From NCBI RefSeq assembly GCF_001039355.2, contig NW_019775391.1, positions 1,012,169 through 1,076,168 on the forward strand: DNA of 64,000 nucleotides, in the 5' to 3' direction. The first letter of the stretch is position 1. Every line of letters starts with the position of its first letter. Source of the DNA: Lingula anatina (taxonomy: Eukaryota; Brachiopoda; Lingulata; Lingulida; Lingulidae). A model generated the notes under the pieces. The model was not told the origin of the DNA. It saw only the letters and a list, made by a program, of their open reading frames with translations, and searched no databases. Positions 44,043 through 56,501 of the stretch are shown piece by piece. Made by a program: the position numbers and the translations under genes.

Positions 44043-45313
44043 TTAAGGCTCGAAATCTGGTTCCGGGATGTCGCAAGTGGCCTCTCCGCACGTCTTCATG
44101 TCACCGCTAACACACATGGGTTGGCAATCACAGTCAAGTCTGAAAGTATGAATATAAAGCGAAAATAAATATGAAATGACGGCGAACGCAGAATCAATCT
44201 TAGTGCAAAATTGAGTGTTAACTAAAGCTGATAATAATGATAATGGTGAATCGGTGATGATGATGATGATGAGGTGAAAAAGGCAATAAGATCGGGGTTA
44301 ATTTTTGGTTAACATTGATTACAAAATTTTGTGTCTAGAATAGATCTAACAGTTTTAATGTATAAAAACTACTATTGAGTTCAAACGATTCAGAGCGTTT
44401 CAACGTTTTGACCTTCAATATGTATACCCGTTTGAATGGAGAAGAGCCAGAATCCAAGTTATGGCGATAAGATCAACCCCTGTTTATTTCTACCTACTTG
44501 CAGACGGCTTGATCTCCACACTTGCAGTCAAAGAGACAGGCGAATTTGGTTTCTTCGGCACACTGCGGTACTGGATTGCATTCTGAAAGATGAGGTAGTA
44601 ATACCAAAACTTTGTAGTAATACCAAATGATACCAAATAAAGGTATAGATTATAATATCAAATATGATTTTACGTTGTTAAAATGTTTAACTTTTTCTGT
44701 GCAGTGAGATGTTGTTTTTACCTTTTTGTTATTTATTCATATTTTGTCGTGAAAATAAAAGTAGAGGGTTGTACGCGGCGTGCGCCTTACACCCTACATT
44801 TCGAGGTTCTCCACTTTTCTCCCTACGTACGCTAATCTTCGAACAGCAAAGGAAGTGGAGTTTTGCCGATGTCAAAAGGATGGTCCCATACCATACTCGC
44901 CGCGAAGTGAATCACAAAATAACCATTAAGCTTTCACTAATAACAGGTAATAACTAAAGAGGAATCAAATAAGTAAAAGGATAGGGAGTTCTAGAGTGGT
45001 GTAAGTTATTAACTTTACAGCATATGGTTATTTTGTGCAGGGAATTACATCTACGATATAATTCCCTGTTTTGTGAGAACATTAAAATGTTAGACAGCAC
45101 GTTTAGCAATATAGAGACAAATAGTACAGACTAATAGCTCTACCCGGAATGAAATAAAGACAACAGTGATTTTGAAAATCACTCCTCAAACATACATGTA
45201 CCTTGTAGTTTTCCGTCAATGCACCCATATGATGCATCTGTCATATTGTCATCGTGTGTCTTCTTGCCCACGGCGCACCCCAACAACACCACGAACAATA
45301 GTGCAAACAACAT
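44043..45313 (-). CDS. Small secreted cysteine-rich protein, 97 residues, unrecognised family
   Basis: Three exons on the minus strand: 45313-45202, 44582-44498 and 44139-44043. Donors are GTACAT and GTAGGT, acceptors TTTCAG, and phases 1 and 2 fit. The product starts with a hydrophobic signal (MLFALLFVVLLGCAVG). The remaining ~80 residues hold 12 cysteines. Exon 1 gives one (GCIDGK), exon 2 six (ECNPVPQC, FACLFDCKC, AVC) and exon 3 five (LDCDCQPMC, KTCGEATC), followed by an acidic tail DIPEPDFEP. Repeated C-x-C and DCxC pairs suggest a compact disulfide-bonded or metal-binding fold. I do not recognise the family: it does not fit Kazal, antistasin, WAP or EGF spacing. The function (inhibitor, antimicrobial, matrix or shell protein, other) is unknown. 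The splice logic and signal peptide make the gene call solid; the role is open. It lies in the same orientation as the Link-domain gene 2 kb away. Confidence 0.82.
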
Positions 45314-47705
45314 CGTGCCACGACTCTGGTGATTTGAAAAACAGCAAATGGTGTGCTTCTTTTAGTGAATATGCACTGAAATGAAAAAAATATATATAGT
45401 TGGTTAACTGATCCGGGTTTATCCTGTCTTTTTCTTCTGTCTTCCCCGTTATATAAAAAACTCATCCAAGAAATGTTAAAATGAATGCCTCTATATATTT
45501 AGGCCTTACATTTGTTATACTGACTCAGTATTGTCATATGCTCTGTATTTATGTTCATAAATACAAAATCACCCACATTTATGACTTAATTGACAATAAT
45601 TGAGTGGAAATTGACAATGAAATAATTTCCTCGTCCTAGGTTGTGGGATTTTCCGGAGGTAACGTCATACAGTCAGCTGTAAAGTTTCCGACCGGAATTG
45701 CATTTTACAGTATATTCGACCCACGTGGATCTAGGCGTCATGAATTTCAAATATTTCAGTTACTGGAAGCCGCAGAGGCATACTGGTGATAGGAACTACC
45801 GTTTCTAAGATATTTTAAACTCAAGTCTTCTTTGGTGCAATTAATTAACATTTTCCCGCAATCTTTCAGTAATTTATAGGCCTGTTTTGAATAATTAGAT
45901 CCCATACTTATATATTTACCTTCCTGTTTCTAAGTCCTCTACTGAGTATGTAGAATTTAATCTTAAAAGACAAGATAATTATAGTGGCAATGACGTGGAT
46001 GCTAGTAAAACTATCCCTAACGCCTTCTAGAAAAACACGCTAACACTCCCCTTTTGATTTTGCGTATGAACCCTGTCATCGGATTTAGTGGTCTATCACT
46101 CTCCGGTTATAAATCCACAAATGAAAAATCGTGAACAAAATTGAAGTTAAAAACCAAGTGAATTCTAAAAAAGAAAAAGACTATGCCATTCAGTCAATGA
46201 CTTTATTTACATCCTTCTAACCAAGTGATAAAGCGGTACCCTTTGATTTCAGGGGATTCTGAATTAGCATACAAAATTTTAAGTATGATAGATACAAAAT
46301 TTTAATAGCGCACCTGTGGTCAGAGAGTAGTAAAGTGGAGAGAAAGGCGCAAATGTCTTAGCGGAGAGCATTGATTGCGTTTTCTTTGCAGCTTCTCTAA
46401 CGCAATGACAACTGGCAGTACATCTATCAAGCACTTCTAAGCGAAACGATACTCTGCTCGTATGGTAACCTTAGCTGCAGTTTTCTGTGTAGCAGGATTA
46501 GGCATGTTTTATGTAGCAAACGCCTATGGCAAAGAATAACAACATTAAGTATCATGACAGTTGTAACCTCCTTAGTTAATCAAAATTAACTTAAATTGAA
46601 TTTACTTTTCTAATTTGTTCTGACCCCAGGCGAAGACTAAGTGGCACCCTATGAGCGTCGCTTCATTAACTAGGCTGGCGGAGTTTCGTCGGTTATCTAT
46701 TTAAATTACCCTGAAATTAGATTTTTCGTCCCAAACTATGAGTTGCATTGATTGAAAATCTGACGTCTGAAAAATTGATGCGCGTACATCATAGGCCTAC
46801 GTGTGAATAAAATAATACCCTTATTCATGCTACGTTATAAAGGTAAGCCCTCTATAGCAATGACGGGAAATCAGTTTGAAAATGCCTGGCAGATTGGTTT
46901 AAGATATTTCATTTTCGTCAAAGGTAGTTGAAAATTAGATGAACAGGTCCTGTTGCGATTATACTGACTGTTTGTTGGTTTTGCTGTCGTTTAACGCCAC
47001 CACTTACCAGAATTCTTTTTCATGTTTAGCTGCAACGAATACTACAATTAGATGGGCATTGTAATTATTGTGAATACTTTAAAATGGCGATTTTGAAATT
47101 TCATGTGAAATAAGAGATATTCCTGTTTCCTTCCTCGTACAGCTAGACACACGTATTAGGCTTGTCCGTAGTCTATAATGATGTAATACGATTTCGGAGC
47201 TATCTTGCCTGACAAACTTATCCTCGAAAAGTGCGCGTTATAGGCACAATAGGCCTACATATGGTTCAGAATTTTCTGGAATTTCTTTCTTTTTTGTTCC
47301 GTTAAGAACGTTAAGAATGGGCCAATGCCCCCTTTTGGAATATCTCATTGGCAGTCAGTCTCTTTTTACTAAATTCATAAGAAAACTTCCCTTGGAGGCT
47401 GTTGGCCAGCTGTGGGACGTCAAATCAACTGCAAAACATACCCGACGCTTTTGCTTCTTTCTTTAAAAACTCAGCCAATTTGCATCGACTTTAATGAACA
47501 AGCGAAAAATGTTAAGTTCCAGTTGTCTCATTCAAAAAGGAAATAGGGCCACGTTTTCAATATGTTTTCATCTCCCCAGCCCCTGCAGTTAAAACCATCA
47601 AATAAGCACACTCATGCCACCTAGCGGTCACCGCGAGATTCAACAATCCAAACAAAAACGAGGCTGTTAATAGTGGAGCGTTCAGAGGGTGCTTGGGGAG
47701 CAAAG
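45314..47705. other. Divergent spacer between the cysteine-rich gene and the TRIM9-type gene
   Basis: About 2.4 kb, head to head, with no coding exon visible on either strand. It must contain both promoters. Sequence from about 47580 (including CCACCTAGCGGTCACCGCGAG) to the start codon is richer in CpG and may be the TRIM9-type 5' UTR or promoter. No clear repeat. Confidence 0.5.
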
Positions 47706-48495
47706 ATGGATGGGGAACTGAAGTGTTCTGTGTGCTGTCGTAACTTCACCAAGCCAGTCTTGCTTCCTTGCTCACATTCTCTTTGTTTAGGGTGTGCTCT
47801 GAGTATCCAAGCTCCAGTTCAGCAATTTGTCCCGGCGCCGGCCAGTTCCGAGGAGGGAGCGACGACATCAACGACGGTTGGATTACCTGAGTACGACTTC
47901 CCTGATATTGACAAAGTGTCGATACTCAGCGAAACGGACAGTGGAGTCGTGTGTAATAGCCGACCAAATAGTTATGTCGGAACCCCAAATGTCAGTAACA
48001 TCATCACACAAGCAATACAGGGGAGTTCTATCGGTATCTGTTGTCCAGCGTGTAAAAAAACAGTTTACTTGGATGAAAATGGTGCGAACAGTTTACCAAA
48101 AAACAAAGTTCTGGAGGTTATAGTTGAGAAATACACGAGCGGAAAAAAGTATGGTGGTTCGATGTCAGTTGTGCGAAAAGGACCCCAAAGAGGCCTCGGT
48201 GATGTGCGAGCAGTGCGAGGTGTTTTACTGTGACAGTTGTCGCGAGCACTGTCACCCGGCTAGGGGTCCCCTGGCCAAACATAACCTGGTAGCCCCCAGT
48301 GCGGGTAAAGACACCATGAGGGCCAAAAATAAAAGCATAAGCATCAAAGACGTCAAATGTTCAGATCACGGGGATGAGAATATTAGCATGTACTGTTTGA
48401 TTTGTAAAGTTCCCCTGTGCTGTCTATGTATGCAGGACGGCCAGCATGTCAACCACGATGTCCAAGCACTAGGGGCTATATGTAAAGCTCAAAAG
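47706..48495 (+). CDS. TRIM9: TRIM9/TRIM67-type E3 ubiquitin ligase, first coding exon, with a one-base frame break
   Basis: Neuronal class I TRIM ligase. This exon encodes the RING (LKCSVCCRNFTKPVLLPCSH), a Ser/acidic linker inside the RING as in TRIM9 (LPEYDFPDIDKVSILSETDS), the second RING half (CCPACKKTVYLDENG), B-box 1 (CQLCEKDPKEASVMCEQC) and B-box 2 (CSDHGDENISMYCLICKVPL). It ends at ALGAICKAQK|GTAAGT. The ATG at 47706 is used; the frame upstream has only GTG. The reading frame changes between the RING and B-box 1: both halves are perfectly conserved, but an A-run at 48143-48148 has one base too many for a continuous frame. I treat this as a likely homopolymer error, or else a real lesion. 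Coiled coil, COS, FN3 and SPRY exons are not in the window. Confidence 0.9.
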
Positions 48496-51350
48496 GTAAG
48501 TACATAGTTATAAATATATATATTCTCAATTCAAGTTATTACACAAGGCACTCGCTCACTTCTGGAATACAGAACCTTTTGCTGCCTGCCCTGGAATTCC
48601 AGCAGTGAGAGCATTTATTTTATGTCACGGCTTGAAGTGTTAACCAGTGATTGGATTAGCCAGGAAATGGCAGGTGAAATGAGTGGAGTGTGTATGGCTT
48701 GGTACAAGTTAGACAGCTATTGCCTAGTTAGTCTGTCACTATCCCCAGCCCTCTGCCCCAAGTCAAGTCAACCTGGATGGAGGCTCCATTCATTTACTTA
48801 CGTATGCTCCACCTGAGTACCCGACCCAGCAGGCGCCATACTGACGGACAACTTTTATGGCTTTCCCCAATTCAAAGCGTAGTTTTATTATGCCCTGACT
48901 CATTCAAACTTCATACCTTTGTTGATCTTAACCCAGTGATGCCATTGACCAGGCTGATGGCTATCACAGAGAAAACTGTGTACGGGTCCTAGAGAAATCC
49001 ACCCTGCTGTGATATTATAATACTTTGTGTAATTATTTCACCTATGGATTTGTGAATGTTATTGTATTGTGTTGTACCCGTCCGCGGCAGATGTATTGAT
49101 GAAGGGGGTCTTCTGTTTGTATGTGTATGAAACTGAGCATCTGGAGTGTTGAAAGTTATTCATAATTTTTCCGGCTCTGTGCTCCTTATTGCTTTTGTCA
49201 ACTATTGTCGAAGAAAATGTTTAAGCCTCTCCTTTATTTGTTCACTGATTGTAATGAACCTGGTGAATAATAAGAGGTACATATTGGTATAAGTGAGTAA
49301 CAGCAGAGAGCAGGATACTACCCCAGCCAGCAGTAAACCCCATATATTTCAAGTTGTCTTAAATTGAGTGTGAAAGGTCCTTCATAAATTCACAACATGT
49401 AGTCACTAAAATGTCTGGGCCCTGGAGAGATTTTTCCTAGCGTTATCAATCACGTAAAGAACTTAAGACCAGTTCATTTGGTGATTTATAAAAGCAACTG
49501 ATGACAGTGATTTAAGTATACATAGTTTTAAGAAGGATCAGGTTAATTAAAATTTTAAAACACCAGCTGCTGTTTTGCTCCAAAACCTTCTTAACAACAC
49601 ATGAAAGAACCTGTTAGTGATTCCCAAGAATATATTATTGGTCTAGCATAGCATGTTTAATAGTTCCTATGGCTATTATTGATGTCCTGCTGCCGATAAA
49701 ATGGCCATGAATATGTCAATAATATTCAAGATTATGGTAGATCTCAAGATTTATGACTGTATAGCCTGAGAACAAGTCAAGAGACATACACAGTTATATT
49801 TCATCTGTGTTTGAAAAGATTTATTAGAAAACCGTAACTTTAACTGCATAATACCCCTAATGACATAAGTGTACTTTGAAGATAGGTTGATATTCTGTTA
49901 ATTGTCACATCTGATTAAAGGTTTAATATTTGTCTGATAGGGCTTCTGCAGTAATTTCCAGCCCTTTGTTTAAGATTTCTATTTTCTTTTGATTTAAAAG
50001 CTTATCGTATTCTGCATGAAATATGAATTAGTCATAATGGGTTTTTGGAGACATTAATGCCTGCGAGTGCCCTGGATCAGCGCCTTATAAATTAAGATGA
50101 ATTAAGATTACAGGTGTGAATTGGGTTATCTCAGTGGCAAGTGTTGTGAGGTGTTTTAAGATGCAGATCGAATGATGATAATCAGATGTTACATTTTTAT
50201 AGAAATTATTCAGCTCAAGACTCAAATCTTTGCTGTGTTTAAGAATTCAAAACTGTCTCCACTGTATTATTACTTGGGTATGCAGTATATGTCCACAGGC
50301 ATGGCTGTGAAAAGAACTATGGCTAATATGGGACACAGAGGAAATCTCCAAACAAATTACCAGAGAGTTATCTCATTTGAACTATCTCATTTTGCCATAT
50401 GCTGAATACAGCGACTGCGCTCTATGAATTTTTTGATCCCTTGTGAGCTTTGTCGCCTTGTGATTGACACTTCATTATCCACTCGATCAAAGATGATCAA
50501 AGCCTTTGTCTTCTGTCCCCGCCGCCATTCACTCAGAAGATGAGATGTACACCGAGATAGCGCTGATGAAAGTCTTCGTGCTATATTCCCTCAGTCTCTG
50601 GAGACCTCACAATCACAACTGTTCAAATGAGGGAAACACAAATGACAATCAGACCTTCGCTCTCATATCAAAACATCAGATTGTGTGCCTTTTCTTAGGC
50701 GTCATTACCCAATCGGACATGACGAGCTTGGAGTTTTCCAGAGAAAATCTATTCAACTGGAGAATGTCATTCTAATCTTAATTAATGGCCAGTATGCTAA
50801 GACAAGGCTGTAATAAGTCGGTCTGGCGCCTTGCTGTCCCAGAAGAGAATAGAAATGATGGACAGCTGCGCATGAGTTGATGGAGTAGGTTCAACATGGC
50901 CCAGGGGCAGCCTGTCAGTCACCTCCAGGATAACGAAATGAAAACTCCTGTATGTATCTCCTGAAGTAACGTTTTGCATTCAGTCCTATTAATACCATGG
51001 AACATATGATGTGTTTTACCTTCAGCAACTGCAGTTAATGAGATATGGGAATTATTGATGATAAAATGATTGCGCCTTAGCAGATTTAGCGATTATTATT
51101 TTTTCTCACCTTGAAGCCTTTTCAAGCAGTGGAAGTCAAGCAGCCAGCAAGGCAAAGTTCCCAGCATATTTTTGTTGTTGGGAGGTCGTATCAAATCTTG
51201 GGAACTTTTTTCGTAACACATTTCTCACAGTTTTGTTTTTTTTCCACGTACGTTTTCCTTCTTTTTTTAAAAAAATCATTTTTTTGATTACAGACAAGTC
51301 CTTCAACTGTGTGAGGCCAAATATGTACTCACGATAAGGCAATGACATTC

Positions 51351-51400
51351 CCATTATCAGAATGTAAAAACATAACCATTATCAGAATGTAAAAACATAA
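51351..51400 (+). repeat. 25-bp direct repeat, two exact copies
   Basis: CCATTATCAGAATGTAAAAA plus CATAA occurs at 51351 and again at 51376 without a mismatch. Recent tandem duplication. Confidence 0.95.
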
Positions 51401-54400
51401 CTCGCAGTTCAGGTTTAGTGAATCAGAATACCATTCTAGCATTCCATTCAGTACATATGCATATATATAATATATGTGCCATTCTAGCATTTTTGGCAGC
51501 ATTTTTCTAGCTGCCTGCTAGAATGCTGCACTTAATGCTTGAGAGGCTCCCCTGACTCCCCACTACCAATCATTAAGCCTGAAGTATGTTGACAATGCAT
51601 ATAAATAGGTAAAGGGAAAATATACAACAACCCAGCTCGCCTGCAGACTTCCTCTTTCATTAAAGATGCAAGGTATGATGAAAGTATCTGAAACATGGAG
51701 TTGTTTGAGGTGTGTGGTGAGTGGGTTAGTGTAACATGAGCTGCCCTGTGTCTATTTGGCTGTGTGTGTGTGATGTGTGCTTGTCTGCCTCGGCTCCTGG
51801 ATGGCGGGCTCCATAGCTCACCTTGTCATTTTCTGCCTGATGAGCAGGGCAAGATTTAGAGGGAGAGCTCTCTCCTTGTATCTTGGCATTTTCTCCTCTC
51901 TCCATGCTTTGCTTCAATTTGTGGAAAGTCTCTCACTGAGAACCAGACAGTGTGTCAAACAAAATTTCCCTCTGTCAGTTGAGAGTTGTTAATTTGTGTT
52001 GGTTGCTATTTTTTATTTCTGCGGGGTGTGATCTTTTACCATGCTACATGATTTGTTTTAAATTTGGGAGACTGTTGTATGCCTTTGATTTTTACTTGCC
52101 TGGATTTAGGGAGCTAAAATAGCAAAACAAATGAAAAGGTATTTATTGAAGCCATTGTACAGTTAATAGTGGGCTAATGCTGCAAATGTGAAGTGCATTG
52201 AGATAATTTCTCCATCTAATGGACTTTTAATCGCATCTATCCCTCATAACACATTATCATTCATGAAAATCAAAAATGATGAAATAACAATATGTTCTAT
52301 TTGGTTACGGCATGCATGTGATGCTTTTTAATAGCCCAAAGGGGTGATAGTAATATAACAGTGATAATGTGAAATACTTTGAAATGAAATTAGTAGGAAA
52401 ATTATATGGTTTAACCGTTTTGAGAGATTCAGCACCTCAGTGAATACAAATTCTTATTGATTGCTGAACAATGTTGAGAGAGTGGGGAATTTTTTTAGAT
52501 TTCCTCTGCAGGATTGCAGGAAATATCCGTGTTATTCTAATGGTGCCATAGCACTCGAGAGCTTAAGCCTGGATGTTTGTCTGAGAGTCTGGAAAGGAAT
52601 AGGATGAGGAGTACCTTCAAAAGCAAGAGATTGTTCAGTTCAAATTGATAGTATTGATCAAGATTTCACTGGCTCCAGTCTGAATAATTAATTCCTCGAG
52701 TATGGTCAATATGAGAGATTTTATGAGACCTGAAGATGACAACTGGGTGCTGCTGATTTAATCCAGAGCAGGAGCCGAGTTTGACGATGGAAATCGAAAC
52801 TTTGTACTGTTGCAGTGCTAATCATTATTGGGTTATTGTGTTGCATCAATTAACTTAGTCAACTGGAATTAACAGGAGCTACTGGGTCCATTGGATCTGG
52901 TTCCAAGCTTCTGATGTGGTCTGGCACAATAGTTATTGTTTCTCACTTAAGAGGTAGTGAACCATGGGCCCGAAAGGAGAAAACATTTAGATTTCTTTTG
53001 TGTTTTAATGTAGACTTAATTATTTGAGAAATTTACCTCTTGGGTTCTCTCTTTGATGTTCTCCTTCTCAGGGAAATATGTGCTTTTAGCAAGGATAACC
53101 AAAATAAATTGGTCGATGACAACTAATTAATGCTAATCTGTTAATGGGGTAATTTTCTGTAATTAGTCCTTTTTTTGCTAAGCTTCTGTTGACCTGTGTA
53201 ATAAAAAGCAGCCAGATTAGGAGCGAAATTGCATTTTTTGAGCTCCGTAATCCTTTTGCTTCTGGACGATAAAGCTGATATTAAAAGAATGCGTGTCGCC
53301 AGTATGATTGATCATTTTTCACAGTGTAGGGAATGATGTGCTATTGAAAAATTCTGCCAAGAGATCTTGGGTTGTCTGTGGGGAGTTTTTAATAACTCAT
53401 TTTCTGTAATTTTATTAAATTTACCCGTGTTATTTTATTGGATTTTTACCCGTGTCCTCTTTGTCACTGTTCTGCGCTGGTGCTCATGGCAACCGACTTA
53501 AGTTGGTTCAGTGCAATATTGCACAGTGAAAAATGACCAGATTGCATTGGTATTTCATTTATATCAGCCCCAGTCTGCTTTCTGCAATACTTATCATCTC
53601 TGCAAGCCAAAGCTTTGTGTGATCTGTCCTGAGGTTTCTGTAGGATCAATTTGTCTGCTTGCCATTTTAAAACCACTGGCTTAATGCAGTAGTTACTGTC
53701 CGGCCTTCAGACATTCAGGGGACAATAAACCATCTTTAATGCATCAATCTCCTAAATGGAAAAAAATTTAAAACGAGGTATAAGACTCTTATTCTTGTGT
53801 GAATGTCAGCCAGACAAAGGGCTTGAGACAAATTGAAGACTAAAAGTACCATCCAATGATGTGTTCAAAAGCGGGCTAAATTAAAGCAGTAATTGACACA
53901 TTTTAACTGCACCAGGTGATTAAATAGGTTTACATAGCTTTTTAAATTCAAAAGGGTGGTAGGAATCTCGGTGTTGTCCAGTCAGCTTGTGATGTAATTT
54001 AGTCTATTTCTGGTCTGAATTAGTCCTGGTGTGAACTTGCCTAATTTGACTGCTAAAAGACATTTGAACTTCTAACTCCCTCTAATGACCTGGTCATTAT
54101 TACGCAGTATAAAGGCAATTACCAGTCCATTATTGTACCATATACCACATAATTGCCTTCTTTTATCTCAAAAGAAAATTGGCTTAGGTCATACGTTAAA
54201 TATTCAACAACAGATATACACCATAATTCTTGTCTTGTCTTGTCTTGTCGAGCACTTAGAGATAATAATTAAATGTGTGTGATAAAAAAAGGAAAGAATT
54301 GGGTGTTTATGAAGCCAGAAGGGTGTTGAATTGCAATATGGTAACATTACTGTACTAGTAATCATCATGAAGCTTTATCAGGTAATAGTGTTGTATGGTT

Positions 54401-56467
54401 TGTCATAGATACTATTTATCTGCAGTTTGGGATATTATCTTGTAAATGAATACATTTGGAATAAATAAATAATAAGTACAAACCATAATCTACCAATAAT
54501 ACATTGCCCATCTGTTTTGAATGTAGAATTAAGAGGTGACATTTATTAACTTATGCAACTAAAAATTACAGAACTTTATTTATTCTCTAAATAAAAAGGT
54601 GCAGAAAAAAAAATGACTGTTTAGTGAAAATTTTTTGCATCTTTGCCAAGGTGTGACATAACCATTATTGTGATGTCTTCCTATAAACATCAATCAAAAT
54701 GCAAACTACACCCATTTCATTATATGGCAAGTAGGTATTTATGACATAACATAAGGCAAGTTGCCATGGTCTTAATCCATTTAAATTTGAAAGGTGGTGT
54801 TCTTTAAAAGTACATGTACGTGTGCAGGGACATGTTTTTGCTTATATTATTTTCATACATAAAATTTAATTACTAGTGCAGTTGATTTTGACTTTGTGTT
54901 TGTGTATGTGTGTTTGTGTGAGTGAATTGTGTATGTGTTGGGCATGCATATGTTTTCTTCCCAGAGGTTTAATTATTGTCCACTTGACAAGTAGAGCTAT
55001 CTATATTTTATGAGACACGTCATGCCATTGTTCTCAGTGGTTAAGGGACCAGGGTTGGTAAATGGTCAGTGGCAGTCAGTCAGCCCTGGTCTTATTGATG
55101 ACTGATCCGTCATCAGTTAGCACTGGGCATGGGGTCGAAATTAAACAATAGGCAAGGGAGAGAATTATATCTCAGTTAGTCTGCATTCCTGGGCACCTGA
55201 GTCAGCTCTGTGAACTGTGGAACCTGATATCTAGAAAACAAAGAAAGCACATCCCAGTAACGAGGCATTCTTCCAGAAAAGCAAACTTGTTAAATGCATA
55301 ATTGATAGCAAGGAATCCCCCAATAACAGCTCTTTGATTGATAAATTCACTGCAATATTTAAGGGCCAGTTCTACTGGCAAAGGTCTCTCCTCTGTTTTA
55401 TAGGTTGACTTTTTTTGGGAGAGGGAGAAAAGCTGACCTGGGTTTTGAAAGGGGCGATTTACTGCCAATTGACCAATTTAGAAATCAATTTGCTCACCTT
55501 TGCATGTGGCCTGCCCCTACCAAGTTAGGACTAATTGGTAGCAGCAAGGAGCTCCCCCGTGTATTAACCTGTCTAGACTCATTTTAGCAGTTTCAAACCT
55601 CCCAAAAAACTAAAAATAATAGATTTACAAAGGAGAAATGAAAAATCCGATCAGATTTGTAATTCCGTGTTTGTTATTTATAACAAAGTGTACAGTTGGT
55701 ACCTTTCAGATTGTTTCCATGCAAGCGTGAACAGAGTATGTCCTATTATCAATAAACTGAGCTTGGCCTACATGCCTTGATAAGAGGGAAGTGGCCCTGT
55801 GAAGAAATAAGTATGCTTATACTGGTTTACCATTTCAAATCATCTACTATTTGATTTTCTCATTAAGAAGAGGAAGCAGTGTTGCCAAAGTGGAAGTTAA
55901 ATATGTAGTCGTAGAGACAGTGCGGAGTTTTGTGTCCACTCCATGTGTTTGTACAAAGTTGAAGTATGGCACTGGCTGCCGTCTACAATTTCACACTTAG
56001 AATTTTTTTAAAATGTGGAAAGGTATTAAATAAAAATGCATGACATGAGATTGCCCTATTATGCTTAACTGCTGTAGAGTATTACACAGGAGGTCGTTGG
56101 TGTAGATTTAAATTTGATTTGTGTTGATTTCTGTAGATAGGAAACAAATGGTTTCAATGGAGTTAGATAAAAGGGGGAGTGGCAGAGAATATGTTTTTAA
56201 TAAATGGAAAATACTATGCTCAACAGGAAGTCTTTCAAGTCGTCCATCTGTCACAGGTCTGTGATGAGATTTTGTGTAGATCTTCGTGGAGGTCCGCTGT
56301 CTGCAAATATGTGATGTAATTTATTTTGTTGAAATTGGGCCCATAACAGAATCAATTTTCTGTTGAGAAAGGATTGAATAGAGAATGGTTTATTACTCGA
56401 GGGCTTTAATATTGCAGTTGGACAGATATCTGTTGTAAATTATCAACAAATTGGAAATACCTCCCCT

Positions 56468-56501
56468 CCCCCCCCCCCAAAAAAAAAAAAAAAAAAAAAA
56501 A
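56468..56501 (+). repeat. Poly-C/poly-A tract
   Basis: A run of C passing into a run of about 23 A, the same C-then-A composition as 17163-17198. Confidence 0.95.

Noticed and set aside
48141-48150. A AAA AAG slippery heptamer, a classic -1 frameshift site, at the TRIM9 frame break
   Set aside because: It is in the correct zero frame, but a -1 shift leads into the wrong frame; the B-box frame needs +1. A homopolymer error is simpler.
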